Assembly (NCBI RefSeq): GCF_014196205.1
Contig: NZ_JACIDE010000021.1
Location: 1 to 57,154 of the forward strand
Direction of reading: 5' to 3'
DNA length: 57,154 nt
DNA from: Anoxybacteroides voinovskiense
GTDB taxonomy: Bacteria; Bacillota; Bacilli; Bacillales; Anoxybacillaceae
The notes beneath the pieces are model-generated. The model saw only the letters and a list, made by a program, of their open reading frames with translations. It searched no databases and was not told the DNA's origin. The position numbers and the translations under genes are program-made. Below are positions 24,669-33,553 of this stretch, in pieces (position 1 is the first letter of the stretch; each line of letters opens with the position of its first letter).

Positions 24669-25759
24669 AAGCTGCTGCTTTATTGCTTTGTGTAGCACTT
24701 TTCTTATCCGGCTGCGGCATGAACACGAAGTTGGATTCCTTAACAATGACGTTAACGCTTGGGCTTGATACAGATGGAGGAAAATTGCTCTCGTATTCAT
24801 CAAGCCCTGTGTTTAATAAAGATGCGAAAGAGCATACGGAAGTGATTGAAGTCAATGCGTCTTCCTTAAGGGAAGGACGGTATAAAATCGATTTATTTGC
24901 TTCTGGCCGGGCAGTCGGCGGGAAAATCCAAAACGTTGTGATCGGCAAAGCGCTTGCAAAGAAAAAAGAAATTCCTTCGTTGCTAGATGTGTTGTATCGC
25001 GATCCGAAAAACTCGACGACCGCTTTGCTCATCGTTTATGATGGACCAGTGAAAGAACTAATGGAATCGAAACAAAAAGATAAACCGCGCTTAGCGGTAG
25101 CGATTAAAGACTTAATTATGACAACGGCAGTAGATAAACAAACGGTCAAAACAAATTTACTCGATTTTCATCGAACACTATTTGATAAAGGATGTACACC
25201 GTTTGCATCAGAAATGACGCGGAAAAACGGGAAAATGATGGCGAACGGCACTGCGTTATTTGATAATAAAGGAAAATACGTCACTTCGCTGTCGCCGAAA
25301 GAAACGCCGTTTCTTCAGCTTTTGCGAAAAGAAATAAAACCGGCGATTCCGTTTACGCTCCGGACGGCGGCGTTGACAGGGAAAAAAGAAAATATTAGCG
25401 TATCGATAGAGCATGGAAAAGTTCGCTATGAAACACGGTATCGAAACGGTCGGTTTCAGTTTCATGTGCAAATCGATGCCGGGGTGATTATTACCGAAAA
25501 AATCGCCGATATTGACATCAGCAAAAAACAAAAGAAACTAGAAAAAATGATTGCTCACGAAATTAAAACAAAGACGACCGCCCTAGTAAAGACGTTTCAA
25601 CATCATCACGTCGACCCAGTCGGTTTTGGGCTGTATGCGCGGGCGTATGAATATGACCATTGGAAAAAAGTCGAGAACGATTGGGGCAAAGCGTTTGCCG
25701 CAGCGGACGTTTCTGTGTCTGTGAAAGCAAAAGTAATTAGCTATGGGGTCATCCACTAG
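24665..25759 (+). CDS. Spore germinant receptor C subunit, lipoprotein (GerC family)
   Basis: The 364-residue protein has a lipoprotein signal: a short basic start, hydrophobic LLLCVALFLSGC and the lipobox LSGC with its cysteine near residue 17. The mature part shows the three-domain GerC pattern, including FASGRAVGGKIQNVVIGKALAKK and the end KIEKMIAHEIKTKTTALVKTF-like stretch. It is anchored on the outer face of the spore inner membrane. A long upstream in-frame extension from 24566 lies inside the B subunit gene and lacks the signal peptide at its start, so ATG 24665 is chosen. The operon ends in a perfect palindrome shared with kre. Confidence 0.93.
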   Translation: MKAAALLLCVALFLSGCGMNTKLDSLTMTLTLGLDTDGGKLLSYSSSPVFNKDAKEHTEVIEVNASSLREGRYKIDLFASGRAVGGKIQNVVIGKALAKKKEIPSLLDVLYRDPKNSTTALLIVYDGPVKELMESKQKDKPRLAVAIKDLIMTTAVDKQTVKTNLLDFHRTLFDKGCTPFASEMTRKNGKMMANGTALFDNKGKYVTSLSPKETPFLQLLRKEIKPAIPFTLRTAALTGKKENISVSIEHGKVRYETRYRNGRFQFHVQIDAGVIITEKIADIDISKKQKKLEKMIAHEIKTKTTALVKTFQHHHVDPVGFGLYARAYEYDHWKKVENDWGKAFAAADVSVSVKAKVISYGVIH

Positions 25760-25787
25760 CGCTGACAGCTAACTAGCTGTCAGCGCT
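25758..25787. terminator. Perfect 13-bp palindrome shared by two convergent genes
   Basis: AGCGCTGACAGCT (25758-25770) and AGCTGTCAGCGCT (25775-25787) pair perfectly around AACT. The stem contains both stop codons (GerC family, plus; kre, minus). It lacks a T-run on either side, so it is not a standard intrinsic terminator and may act as a 3'-end stabiliser or a factor-dependent stop. Confidence 0.6.
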
Positions 25788-26220
25788 CCCCAAGCCGCTT
25801 AAATACAGGTTTTTGATATGGTCGCTTCGTTCGAGGCGGCTCGTTTTTTGTTTCTGTCATTCCTGTGTATGTTTGCAGTAACGCCTTTGCTTTCGAAAGC
25901 GGCATTTTTGCCATAGGATTGCGATAGGAACCGTTTAATGCACCAAGGTGTGGAAGTGTCGCGAAGTCTTCTTTCGTTGGAGGAATGTGAAAGTAATACT
26001 CACCGACAGCAACGAGTACGTCAGACTGCTGCTGGCTATATTTCGGATTTGGTGAAAAATGGAGCCCGACTTTTTTTGCTTTTCCTTCCGCAAGCAGTTT
26101 TTCAATCGCTTTTTTCTTAAGCGAATATAAAAATGAGGGGTTTAACGCTGTTTTCGCATGGCGGTTTACCGTAAAAATCGCTTTCGCCAAATTATCTATC
26201 GTTGGTTCTAAACGTTCCAT
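25780..26220 (-). CDS. kre: Kre (YkyB) family protein, ComK-regulation factor
   Basis: The 146-residue protein matches B. subtilis YkyB, renamed Kre, which controls ComK abundance and thereby competence. Shared landmarks are the opening LAKAIFTVNRHAKTA, then KAKKVGLHFSPNPKYSQQQS, YYFHIPPTKEDFATLPHLG and YRNPMAKMPLSKAKALLQ. No membrane segment or signal is present, so it is cytosolic. ATG 26220 follows AAAGGAG. A good promoter lies at 26259-26286. The gene is divergent from ppx. Whether competence is functional in this organism cannot be judged. Confidence 0.92.
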   Translation of the reverse strand: MERLEPTIDNLAKAIFTVNRHAKTALNPSFLYSLKKKAIEKLLAEGKAKKVGLHFSPNPKYSQQQSDVLVAVGEYYFHIPPTKEDFATLPHLGALNGSYRNPMAKMPLSKAKALLQTYTGMTETKNEPPRTKRPYQKPVFKRLGER

Positions 26221-26258
26221 AGCAAATCTCCTTTTCTTTTAGCTTGTCTACTACCTTT

Positions 26259-26286
26259 ATTATACATCATAAACAGTTGTTTTCAA
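26259..26286 (-). promoter_or_regulatory. Promoter of kre
   Basis: On the minus strand TTGAAA (26286-26281), a 16-base spacer and TATAAT (26264-26259) form a good sigma-A promoter 39 bases before the kre start. Confidence 0.6.
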
Positions 26287-26320
26287 TATTAGGTGTATGA
26301 GAATTGGGGCAGGTGCAACT

Positions 26321-26349
26321 ATTTTTGTGAATCTTTCGTGTGCTATAAT
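26321..26349 (+). promoter_or_regulatory. Extended -10 promoter of ppx-ppk
   Basis: TGCTATAAT (26341-26349) gives an extended -10 with a perfect hexamer. A weak -35, TTTTTG, lies 17 bases upstream at 26321-26326. It precedes the ppx start by 28 bases. Confidence 0.55.
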
Positions 26350-26377
26350 AAAAAAAAGCGTTGAAGGATGGACGGAC

Positions 26378-27901
26378 ATGAAAGAAAAATACGGCATTAT
26401 TGATATTGGCTCAAACACGATTCGCTTAGTCATTTATGAACGACAAAAAAGCGGGCGATTGCGCGAAATGGAAAACGTAAAAGCGGTGGCGCGACTACGC
26501 AATTACTTAACAGATGAGCATATATTGACAGAAGAAGGAATTTTTTTATTGTTAGATACGCTCCGTAGCTTTCAAGAAATTACTCGCCATCATCAGCTCG
26601 AACGCGTCATATGCGTAGCGACCGCTACGATTCGTCAAGCGAAAAATAAGCAAGAAATTATCGAGCTAGTAGAAAAAAACACAGATTTTCGCATGCGCGT
26701 TTTAACGGGAGAAGAAGAAGCGTATTACGGCTTTTTGGCGGTTGTCAACTCGACGGCGATTACGGAAGCGATTACGGTCGACATCGGCGGCGGAAGTACG
26801 GAAGTCACCTATTATAAAGATCGAGAATTGCTTGAATCATACAGCTTTCCGTTCGGGGCGCTGTCGCTAAGACAAGCGTTTGTTGCCGGCAACGTGCCGA
26901 CAGAAGAAGAGTTGAAGCGCTTGTCGGTTTATTTGACGGAGCAATTTCAGTCGCTACCGTGGCTCGTAGAAAAAAAAGTGCCGCTCGTTGCGATGGGCGG
27001 GAGCGCACGCAATATTGTGCAAATTCATCAGCTGATGAAGCAATATCCGTTAGCGGGCGTCCACCAATATGAAATGAAACGGAAGCATTTGCTTGACGTT
27101 CGGAAGTTGTTAACATCGTTATCGTTTGAAGAACTGCAAAAACTAGAAGGATTGTCGAAAGACCGTGCCGATTTAATTATCCCTGCGCTCGAAGTATTTT
27201 GTGCGCTGTACGATGCTGTCGATGCTTCTTCTTTTGTGTTAAGCCGGAAAGGCTTGCGCGACGGCATTTTTTACGAAGAATTGATTCAACCGTTCGGCAC
27301 GCGGCTATTTCCGAACGTACTGCAAGAAAGCTTTTACGAATTGGCGCAAGACTATGACATCCGTTTAGACGACGTTCAGCACGTAAATCAGCTATTAGCG
27401 CAGCTTGTGGCACAAATTCGCCAGCTAGAGCTTTATCCGATTACAGAAGAGGATGTACGCGACATGAAGCAGGCGGCGCACGTCTTTTATTTAGGGCAAT
27501 ATATTGACGAAGAGGCGAGTAGCCAACATACGTTTTATTTGTTGGCGAACCGTACAATCGACGGATTAATGCATAAAGACCGGGTGAAGCTTGCCTTAAT
27601 CGCTTCGTACAAAAATAAACCGTTGTTTAAGCAATATATCGCGCCATTTTCCGATTGGTTTTCTAAAGACGAGCAGCGAAGAATGCGGTTTATTGGTGCG
27701 CTCGTCAAATTTGCTCATAGCTTAAACGATACGAAACGAAAAATCGTTCAACATATTGCGCTGACGAAACAGCCAGAGGCGATTGTCATGGATATTACGT
27801 GCACCGGTGATTTTCGCGCCGAAGAATACCAAGCAGAAAAAAATAAAAAACAGCTTGAAAAACTATGGAAACAACCGATTGAATTACGGTTTCGACAATA
27901 A
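26378..27901 (+). CDS. ppx: Exopolyphosphatase (Ppx/GppA family)
   Basis: The 508-residue enzyme should remove terminal phosphates from polyphosphate or act on pppGpp. The sugar-kinase/Hsp70-like fold is shown by GIIDIGSNTIRLVIYE (phosphate loop 1), VATATIRQAKN, and AITVDIGGGSTEVTYY (phosphate loop 2). GGSARN belongs to the second half. The C-terminal 200 residues resemble the HD-like domain of long Ppx proteins. A longer reading from 26297 would start within the promoter; ATG 26378 follows GAAGGATG and fits the family start. ppk follows 13 bases later, so synthesis and breakdown of polyphosphate are co-transcribed. Confidence 0.93.
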   Translation: MKEKYGIIDIGSNTIRLVIYERQKSGRLREMENVKAVARLRNYLTDEHILTEEGIFLLLDTLRSFQEITRHHQLERVICVATATIRQAKNKQEIIELVEKNTDFRMRVLTGEEEAYYGFLAVVNSTAITEAITVDIGGGSTEVTYYKDRELLESYSFPFGALSLRQAFVAGNVPTEEELKRLSVYLTEQFQSLPWLVEKKVPLVAMGGSARNIVQIHQLMKQYPLAGVHQYEMKRKHLLDVRKLLTSLSFEELQKLEGLSKDRADLIIPALEVFCALYDAVDASSFVLSRKGLRDGIFYEELIQPFGTRLFPNVLQESFYELAQDYDIRLDDVQHVNQLLAQLVAQIRQLELYPITEEDVRDMKQAAHVFYLGQYIDEEASSQHTFYLLANRTIDGLMHKDRVKLALIASYKNKPLFKQYIAPFSDWFSKDEQRRMRFIGALVKFAHSLNDTKRKIVQHIALTKQPEAIVMDITCTGDFRAEEYQAEKNKKQLEKLWKQPIELRFRQ

Positions 27902-27914
27902 GGCAGGGAAGACG

Positions 27915-30005
27915 ATGATGGGACTAAATAATCCAAACTATTACAATAATCGAGAATTAAGCTGGCTCGCGTTTAATGAACGCGTGTTACAAGAAGCGTT
28001 CGATGAGCGAAATCCGCTGTTGGAGCGACTCAAATTTTTAGCGATTTTCAGTTCCAATTTAGATGAATTTTTTATGGTGAGAGTAGCGGGCTTGAAAGAC
28101 CAAGTGAAAGCAGGCTTTAATAAGCCGGAAAATAAAGCAGGCTTGACGCCGAAGCAACAGCTAAAGCGCATTTCCGAAAAAGTGCATGAACTAGTGCGCT
28201 CGCAATATCGGCTGTATAACGATGTATTGTTACCGATGTTAAGGGAAGAAGGGATTCGGCTTATTTCGATGGAACAAGTAACGGACGAGCAGCGTGCATT
28301 TTTGTATACGTATTTTATAGAACAAATTTTTCCAGTATTGACACCGATGGCGGTCGATGCGTATCGCCCGTTTCCAATGTTGGCAAACAAAAGTTTAAAT
28401 TTGGCAGTCATCCTTGACGATGACGAAGAGGACGAGGACGAACGATGGAAGCTAGCGCTTGTGCAAGTACCGTCCGTGTTAAACCGCTTTATTCGTCTTC
28501 CGTCAGAGCAGGAGGAATTTGTTTATATTTTGTTGGAAGATGTCATTACCGCGCATATTGACATTTTGTTTAAAGGCTATGACGTCGTTTCTGTTACTCC
28601 GTTTCGCATTACACGTAACGCCGATTTAACGATTCACGAAGAAGGCGCTCGCGATTTATTAAAAGAAATTGAAAAAGAATTGAAAAAACGAAAATGGGGG
28701 GCAGCCGTTCGCCTCGAAATGAGAAAAGATGGGTTTGACCCGTTTATTTTGCATTATTTATTAGAGGAGCTCGAAATTCACCGAAAAGATGTGTACGAAA
28801 TCGACGGTCCGCTTGATTTAACGTTTTTACACCATTTCCATAAAGAACTAGCAAGCTATAAAGAGCATTTAGTATACGAAACGCTGATTCCACAGCCGCC
28901 GAAAGATTTAGATTCGGACGAAGATATTTTTGAAAAGGCGGCGGAACAAGATTTATTGTTCCACCACCCGTATGAATCGTTTGAACCGGTCATTGATTTT
29001 ATTGCCGATGCGGCGGAAGACCCGCACGTGCTTGCGATTAAACAGACGCTTTACCGTGTTAGCGGCGGTTCGCCGATTATTGAAGCGTTAAAGCGCGCAG
29101 CAGAAAACGGCAAACAAGTGACCGTTCTTGTCGAATTAAAAGCGCGGTTTGATGAAGAAAATAACGTCCAGTGGGCAAAAGAGCTCGAGAAATCAGGGTG
29201 CCACGTCATTTATGGGATTACCCATTTAAAAACGCATAGTAAAATTACGCTCATTGTCCGGCAAAAACAAGGGAAAATCGAGCGGTTCGTCCATTTAGGA
29301 ACAGGAAATTATAACGATGCAACGGCAAAGCTTTATACCGATTTAGGGTTTATTACGTCCAATCGGGAAATCGGTGAAGATGCGACGAACTTTTTTAACT
29401 ATTTAAGCGGATATATGGAAAAACCAGCATTTCATCATTTATCGGTGGCGCCGTTCGATTTACGCCGTGATTTTATTCGCTTCATCGACGAGGAAATCCG
29501 CTTCCATCAAGCGTATGGCAACGGGCGCATTATTGCGAAAATGAACGCCTTAACGGACAAAGAATTAATTATGAAGCTATATGAGGCGTCGCAAGCAGGA
29601 GTGTCGATCGATTTAATTGTGCGCGGCATTTGTTGTTTGCGCCCGCAAATCCCAGGAATAAGTGACAACATTCGCGTTCGCAGCATCGTTGGCCGCTTTC
29701 TCGAACATAGCCGCATTTATTATTTTCATCATAACGGGGCGGAGAAAGTGTTTTTATCCTCAGCCGATATGATGACGCGCAACATGGAAAAGCGGGTCGA
29801 AATTTTATGGCCAATTTTTTCCGAGCAGTTGAAAAAGCGCGTGCTGAAAATTTTATCGCTTTTACTTTCTGATAATGTGAAAGCACGCGAGCAAGACGAG
29901 CATGGAGAGTATCATTATGTGCAGCGAAAAGAGGGAGAACCGGAAATCGATAGCCAACTATGTTTGTTTCAGATGGCGTATCGAGTAAGCGAAGATGAAG
30001 AATGA
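27915..30005 (+). CDS. ppk: Polyphosphate kinase 1
   Basis: The 696-residue enzyme reversibly makes polyphosphate from ATP. The start region NNPNYYNNRELSWLAFNERVL is the PPK1 N domain. The paired phospholipase-D-like domains carry DPHVLAIKQTLYRVSGGSPI and the catalytic-histidine segment THLKTHSKITLIVRQ, followed by RFVHLGTGNYNDATAKLYTD, and later LIVRGICCLRPQIPG. Length is typical. Two adjacent ATGs exist (27915 and 27918); GGGAAGACG suits either. It is in an operon with ppx. The enzyme is membrane-associated in other bacteria; no membrane segment is visible here. Confidence 0.96.
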   Translation: MMGLNNPNYYNNRELSWLAFNERVLQEAFDERNPLLERLKFLAIFSSNLDEFFMVRVAGLKDQVKAGFNKPENKAGLTPKQQLKRISEKVHELVRSQYRLYNDVLLPMLREEGIRLISMEQVTDEQRAFLYTYFIEQIFPVLTPMAVDAYRPFPMLANKSLNLAVILDDDEEDEDERWKLALVQVPSVLNRFIRLPSEQEEFVYILLEDVITAHIDILFKGYDVVSVTPFRITRNADLTIHEEGARDLLKEIEKELKKRKWGAAVRLEMRKDGFDPFILHYLLEELEIHRKDVYEIDGPLDLTFLHHFHKELASYKEHLVYETLIPQPPKDLDSDEDIFEKAAEQDLLFHHPYESFEPVIDFIADAAEDPHVLAIKQTLYRVSGGSPIIEALKRAAENGKQVTVLVELKARFDEENNVQWAKELEKSGCHVIYGITHLKTHSKITLIVRQKQGKIERFVHLGTGNYNDATAKLYTDLGFITSNREIGEDATNFFNYLSGYMEKPAFHHLSVAPFDLRRDFIRFIDEEIRFHQAYGNGRIIAKMNALTDKELIMKLYEASQAGVSIDLIVRGICCLRPQIPGISDNIRVRSIVGRFLEHSRIYYFHHNGAEKVFLSSADMMTRNMEKRVEILWPIFSEQLKKRVLKILSLLLSDNVKAREQDEHGEYHYVQRKEGEPEIDSQLCLFQMAYRVSEDEE

Positions 30006-30012
30006 AGCCGCC

Positions 30013-30891
30013 TTATGACAAAGGCGGCTCATGTTTTAATGTAAAGACGGTTAATTCAGGGGGCGTTAAAAAGCGAAACGGCATTCGCGTCGTACCGAGG
30101 CCGCGGTTGACGTAAAGGGTCATGTCTTGAATGCGATAAAAACCTTCGTAATATTGAACGGCAAGCGGTGGAGTAATGAGCGGACCGATAAACGGAAGCT
30201 GAATTTGCCCGCCGTGGCTATGCCCTGATAATTGCAAATGCACAGGATAACGTGCTGCCTTCGTTGCGCCGTCTGGCTCGTGCAACAATAAAATCGTATA
30301 CGTCGCTGGAGGGATAGGTTGAAACATTTTCGCGAAATCTGGTTTTCCAAGCATTAAATCGTCAGCACCGACGATGGCAATTTTACTTTTGTCGGGTTGT
30401 TCAATCCAAGCGTGTTTATTTACTAATACACGAAATCCGGCTTGTTTCATAATTTTTTTGTATAAGTCCGTTCCGTACCCACCGTGGTCATGGTTTCCGT
30501 AAATACAAAATTTACCTAAAGGGGCGCGAATTTTTGTAAGAATCGGGGCAATGTCGTGCGAGAAGCGGTATTGATTCGGTGCGTCCATTAAATCCCCAGT
30601 AAATACGACGACATCTGGCGCTAGGTCGTTTATCCGCATGACGACGCGGCGCAATTGGGCAAGGGAAAAATGATAGCCAAGATGGGTATCGCTAAACTGG
30701 ACGATTTTTATGCCGTCAAAGCTTTTCGGAATTAATGAATGGCTGATTGTATGGGCGGTGACTGTTAGCCGCTTCGGCTCGATAAATCGAGCGTAATAAT
30801 AGCCGAAAGAAGGGAGAGCTATTCCGCCGAACAATGAAGTAATGCTTTTTTGCAAAAACGTTCTTCGTGTCATAGTAGTCGCTGTTTTCAT
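30013..30891 (-). CDS. ykuE: Tat-exported metallophosphoesterase YkuE
   Basis: The 292-residue calcineurin-like phosphoesterase has all metal-binding motifs: FSDTHLG, FTGDLMD, GNHDHGG and LSGHSHGGQI. The N terminus carries a twin-arginine signal, TRRTFLQKSITSLFGG, with a hydrophobic stretch, as in B. subtilis YkuE, which goes to the cell wall through TatAy-TatCy. A cell-wall phosphodiester or phosphomonoester substrate is likely but not proven. It converges on ppk with seven bases between stops and no visible separate terminator. Divergent fadH lies upstream. Confidence 0.92.
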   Translation of the reverse strand: MKTATTMTRRTFLQKSITSLFGGIALPSFGYYYARFIEPKRLTVTAHTISHSLIPKSFDGIKIVQFSDTHLGYHFSLAQLRRVVMRINDLAPDVVVFTGDLMDAPNQYRFSHDIAPILTKIRAPLGKFCIYGNHDHGGYGTDLYKKIMKQAGFRVLVNKHAWIEQPDKSKIAIVGADDLMLGKPDFAKMFQPIPPATYTILLLHEPDGATKAARYPVHLQLSGHSHGGQIQLPFIGPLITPPLAVQYYEGFYRIQDMTLYVNRGLGTTRMPFRFLTPPELTVFTLKHEPPLS

Positions 30892-30972
30892 CTTCCCATC
30901 GTCCTTTCACAATTAGTTTTATTATAAATGGGAAAAAGGGAATAGAAAAGAAACAAATCGTTAAAATAAATG

Positions 30973-31025
30973 TTAGAAAATTATGTCTATTTGTCGTATA
31001 ATAAAAATGAATGAGTAATCAGTCA
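30973..31025 (+). promoter_or_regulatory. fadH promoter with FadR-type operator
   Basis: TTAGAA (30973-30978), an 18-base spacer and TATAAT (30997-31002) are followed at 31008-31025 by TGAATGAGTAATCAGTCA, which closely matches the B. subtilis FadR operator TGAATGACTAGTCATTCA. A repressor here would block the start of transcription until long-chain acyl-CoA appears. In B. subtilis fadH is a FadR target. Confidence 0.7.
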
Positions 31026-31043
31026 TTAAAAAGGGGGAGGAAC

Positions 31044-31811
31044 ATGCAAGGGAAAGTAATTATTGTGACAGGCGGGTCGAGCGGCATGGGGAAATATATG
31101 GCGAAACGGTTTGTTGCCGACGGGGCGCATGTCGTTATTACCGGAAGAAGAATGGAAGCGCTAGAAGAAACGAAGAAAGAAATTGAAACGCCGACGGGCG
31201 GGAAAGTGTTGCCGATTGCGATGGATGTGCGCGACCCAGAACTTGTCGCGGAAATGGTGAAACGAACGGATGCGGAATTCGGAAAAATTGATGCGTTAGT
31301 TAACAATGCAGCAGGGAACTTTATTTGCCCAGCGGAAAAGCTGTCGATTAACGGATGGAATAGCGTTATTAACATCGTTTTAAACGGAACGTTTTATTGC
31401 AGTCGTGAAGTCGGCAACTATTGGATTCAAAACGGGCAAAAAGGCTCGATTATTAACATGGTCGCTACATATGCGTGGAACGCGGGCGCTGGCGTCATTC
31501 ATTCCGCTTGCGCGAAAGCAGGGGTATTAGCGATGACAAGGACGCTAGCGGTCGAATGGGGCAAAAAGTACGGCTTTCGTGTGAATGCCATCGCTCCAGG
31601 TCCAATTGAGCGAACTGGTGGGGCAGAAAAGCTTTGGGAGTCGGAAGAGGCGGCAAGACGGACACTTGCTAGCGTTCCGCTCGGACGGCTCGGAACGCCG
31701 GAAGAAATCGCCGCACTCGCTGCCTTTCTACTTTCCGACGACGCAGCCTATATTAACGGAGAATGCATTACAATGGACGGAGGACAGTGGCTAAATCAAC
31801 ATCCTTTTTAA
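31044..31811 (+). CDS. fadH: 2,4-dienoyl-CoA reductase-like short-chain dehydrogenase FadH
   Basis: The 255-residue enzyme is a classical short-chain dehydrogenase that should reduce 2,4-dienoyl-CoA during degradation of unsaturated fatty acids. The NADP-binding TGGSSGMGKYMAKRF, the structural NNAAG and the C-terminal LSDDAAYINGECITMDGGQWL are present. As in dienoyl-CoA reductases the usual catalytic tyrosine motif is altered: the segment reads VATYAWNAGAGVIHSACAKAG. The start is ATG 31044 behind AAGGGGGAGG; an in-frame ATG at 31011 lies inside the operator. It is equivalent to B. subtilis ykuF (fadH). A FadR-type operator precedes it. Confidence 0.9.
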   Translation: MQGKVIIVTGGSSGMGKYMAKRFVADGAHVVITGRRMEALEETKKEIETPTGGKVLPIAMDVRDPELVAEMVKRTDAEFGKIDALVNNAAGNFICPAEKLSINGWNSVINIVLNGTFYCSREVGNYWIQNGQKGSIINMVATYAWNAGAGVIHSACAKAGVLAMTRTLAVEWGKKYGFRVNAIAPGPIERTGGAEKLWESEEAARRTLASVPLGRLGTPEEIAALAAFLLSDDAAYINGECITMDGGQWLNQHPF

Positions 31812-31844
31812 CAAAGAAAAGCGGAGGCGACTCGTTAGCCCTTG
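31812..31844 (+). repeat. Post-stop repeat (AAAGCGGAGGCGACT family), copy B
   Basis: Directly after the fadH stop, GAAAAGCGGAGGCGACTCGT continues to TAGCCCTTGAA, matching the copy after the stop at 5388. The terminator at 31845 follows. Confidence 0.6.
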
Positions 31845-31890
31845 AAAAAACGCGCGCGGTCAGCAAGATGACCACGCGCGTTTTATTTAT
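31845..31890 (+). terminator. Terminator after fadH
   Basis: AAAACGCGCG (31847-31856) pairs with CGCGCGTTTT (31875-31884), and GGTCA with TGACC inside it. It ends in a T-rich run. Confidence 0.85.
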
Positions 31891-31951
31891 AAATGGAGAG
31901 CATCATATGGTATAATATGCGAAATGACGAGTGCAAAAAGAGGTGAGCAAC

Positions 31952-33169
31952 GTGGATGCGTTAGATATTATAGCCAATTTGCAACATGTCGTTCCGTACT
32001 ACCAAGCGATTTTCAGCGCGGACGAACATCGGGTAATTGGATATGAAGTATTAGGGAGATACGAAACAGGAGAGCACGTAGATAGCTTAGGACCGTTTTT
32101 TCATGACGAAACGATTCCGGAAGAGTTTCGGTTGGAAGTAGATGAAACGGTAACGAAAAAAGCGCTCGATCATTTCCTTGCCAATGGCGACGAAAAGCTA
32201 CTCATTTTCCTTAATCGCGATGCCAATTTATTAATGCTCGACCGTGCGGAATCTTTTTTAACGCTTTTATTTCAGTACGAAGAAAAAGGGCTGGCGCTTG
32301 ATCGAATCGTATTAGAAATTAATGAAAAACATTTCAAAGGCGATTTCGACCAATTAAGCCATCTGTTAACATATATTCGTACATACGGCATTCGCGTGGC
32401 GCTAGATAATATCGGCGAACATAGCAGCAACCTCGAACGAATTAGCTTACTCGCGCCAGATATTTTAAAAATGGACTTGCGCGAATTGCGGAAAACGTCA
32501 GCAAGCTATTCGTACCAAGACGTCCTTTATTCCATTTCGCTGTTGGCACGAAAAATAGGGGCGACGCTGTTGTACGAAGACATCGAAGCGTCTTTTCAAC
32601 TGCAATACGCATGGCGAAACGGCGGCCGCTATTATCAAGGGTATTACTTAGCGAAGCCGAAACCAGAATTATTGCCTGCAGACTTTTTAAAAGACCGGTT
32701 GCGCGATGAATGCCACCAATTCATTCAACAAGAAAAGAAAAAGCTACAAACGTTATACAACATTTCCGAGCAATTTCAGCAGCGCCTCACCGCACTACTA
32801 GCAAAACATAAAAAAGCAATCGATGTTAATGAGCTGATTGCGGCGATTGCTAACGAATTGGGCGACGTTTGTTTTCGCGTATACGTCTGCGACGAAGACG
32901 GCTTCCAGCGGTCAGCAAATATCTTTAAACGCAATAATATGTGGGAAATACAACCAGAATATTACATGAAAAACTGGAGCTGGCGTCCTTATTTTTTAGA
33001 AAACATTATCCGAATGCGTTCGCGCAAACGTGGCATTTTGTCGGATTTATATGCGGACATTGAAACAGGGGAAACGATTCGTACGTATTCATACCCGATG
33101 GACGAACGCCATTATTTGTTCATCGACTTATCCTACAGCTATTTGTTTGAACAAGATGCCCATTATTAA
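31952..33169 (+). CDS. ykuI: EAL-domain c-di-GMP-binding protein YkuI
   Basis: The 405-residue protein has an EAL domain (about 1-245) and a C-terminal PAS-like domain (about 270-405), as in B. subtilis YkuI, whose crystal structure binds c-di-GMP. The signature reads EVL rather than EAL (GYEVLGR), and the metal motif usually DDFG reads DNIG. From knowledge of YkuI, binding is likely and hydrolysis is weak or absent. The GTG at 31952 gives the start VDALDIIANLQ, equivalent to that of B. subtilis, and follows AGAGGTGAGC; an earlier GTG at 31931 precedes that site. It is a plausible receptor for the GGDEF protein encoded at 11505. Confidence 0.92.
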   Translation: MDALDIIANLQHVVPYYQAIFSADEHRVIGYEVLGRYETGEHVDSLGPFFHDETIPEEFRLEVDETVTKKALDHFLANGDEKLLIFLNRDANLLMLDRAESFLTLLFQYEEKGLALDRIVLEINEKHFKGDFDQLSHLLTYIRTYGIRVALDNIGEHSSNLERISLLAPDILKMDLRELRKTSASYSYQDVLYSISLLARKIGATLLYEDIEASFQLQYAWRNGGRYYQGYYLAKPKPELLPADFLKDRLRDECHQFIQQEKKKLQTLYNISEQFQQRLTALLAKHKKAIDVNELIAAIANELGDVCFRVYVCDEDGFQRSANIFKRNNMWEIQPEYYMKNWSWRPYFLENIIRMRSRKRGILSDLYADIETGETIRTYSYPMDERHYLFIDLSYSYLFEQDAHY

Positions 33170-33218
33170 TGCATAAAACGAAATCGTCGTGGGAAAGTAA
33201 ACATGAGGTGAAAAGATA

Positions 33219-33455
33219 ATGGCGCAACTTTCATTCATTTTATCGATTCTCATCTTCCTTATTGCAGTCATCGGGTTTATTTATACGGTCATGCTCGGCA
33301 GGCGGCAAAAGTTGCAAGGGGAGTACGATGCTCCAATCAACGAAAAAATTCAGGAACATCCATATGTTCGTAACCCTATTCTTTTAGCTTATTTGCTGGC
33401 AGGATTGTTAGCGGTCGGATCGATTATTTATTTAGCGATCAATACGCAATGGTAA
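33219..33455 (+). CDS. Small two-helix membrane protein
   Basis: The 78-residue protein has two membrane helices (about 5-25 and 53-73) joined by a basic, polar loop LGRRQKLQGEYDAPINEKIQ that most likely lies in the cytosol. No known motif is seen. GAGGTGAAAAG precedes the ATG. It follows ykuI by 49 bases and may be co-transcribed. I do not recognise a function. Related Geobacillus genes are often labelled as dehydrogenases, which this sequence does not support. Confidence 0.75.
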   Translation: MAQLSFILSILIFLIAVIGFIYTVMLGRRQKLQGEYDAPINEKIQEHPYVRNPILLAYLLAGLLAVGSIIYLAINTQW

Positions 33456-33553
33456 CGCGTGACGGGCAGTCCTATGAAAGGGCTGCTCTTTTTGCTATAA
33501 TATGGTCGAGGGGCAATAAACCGTTCGTTTTCGGAAAGAAAGGGGAAAAATCG

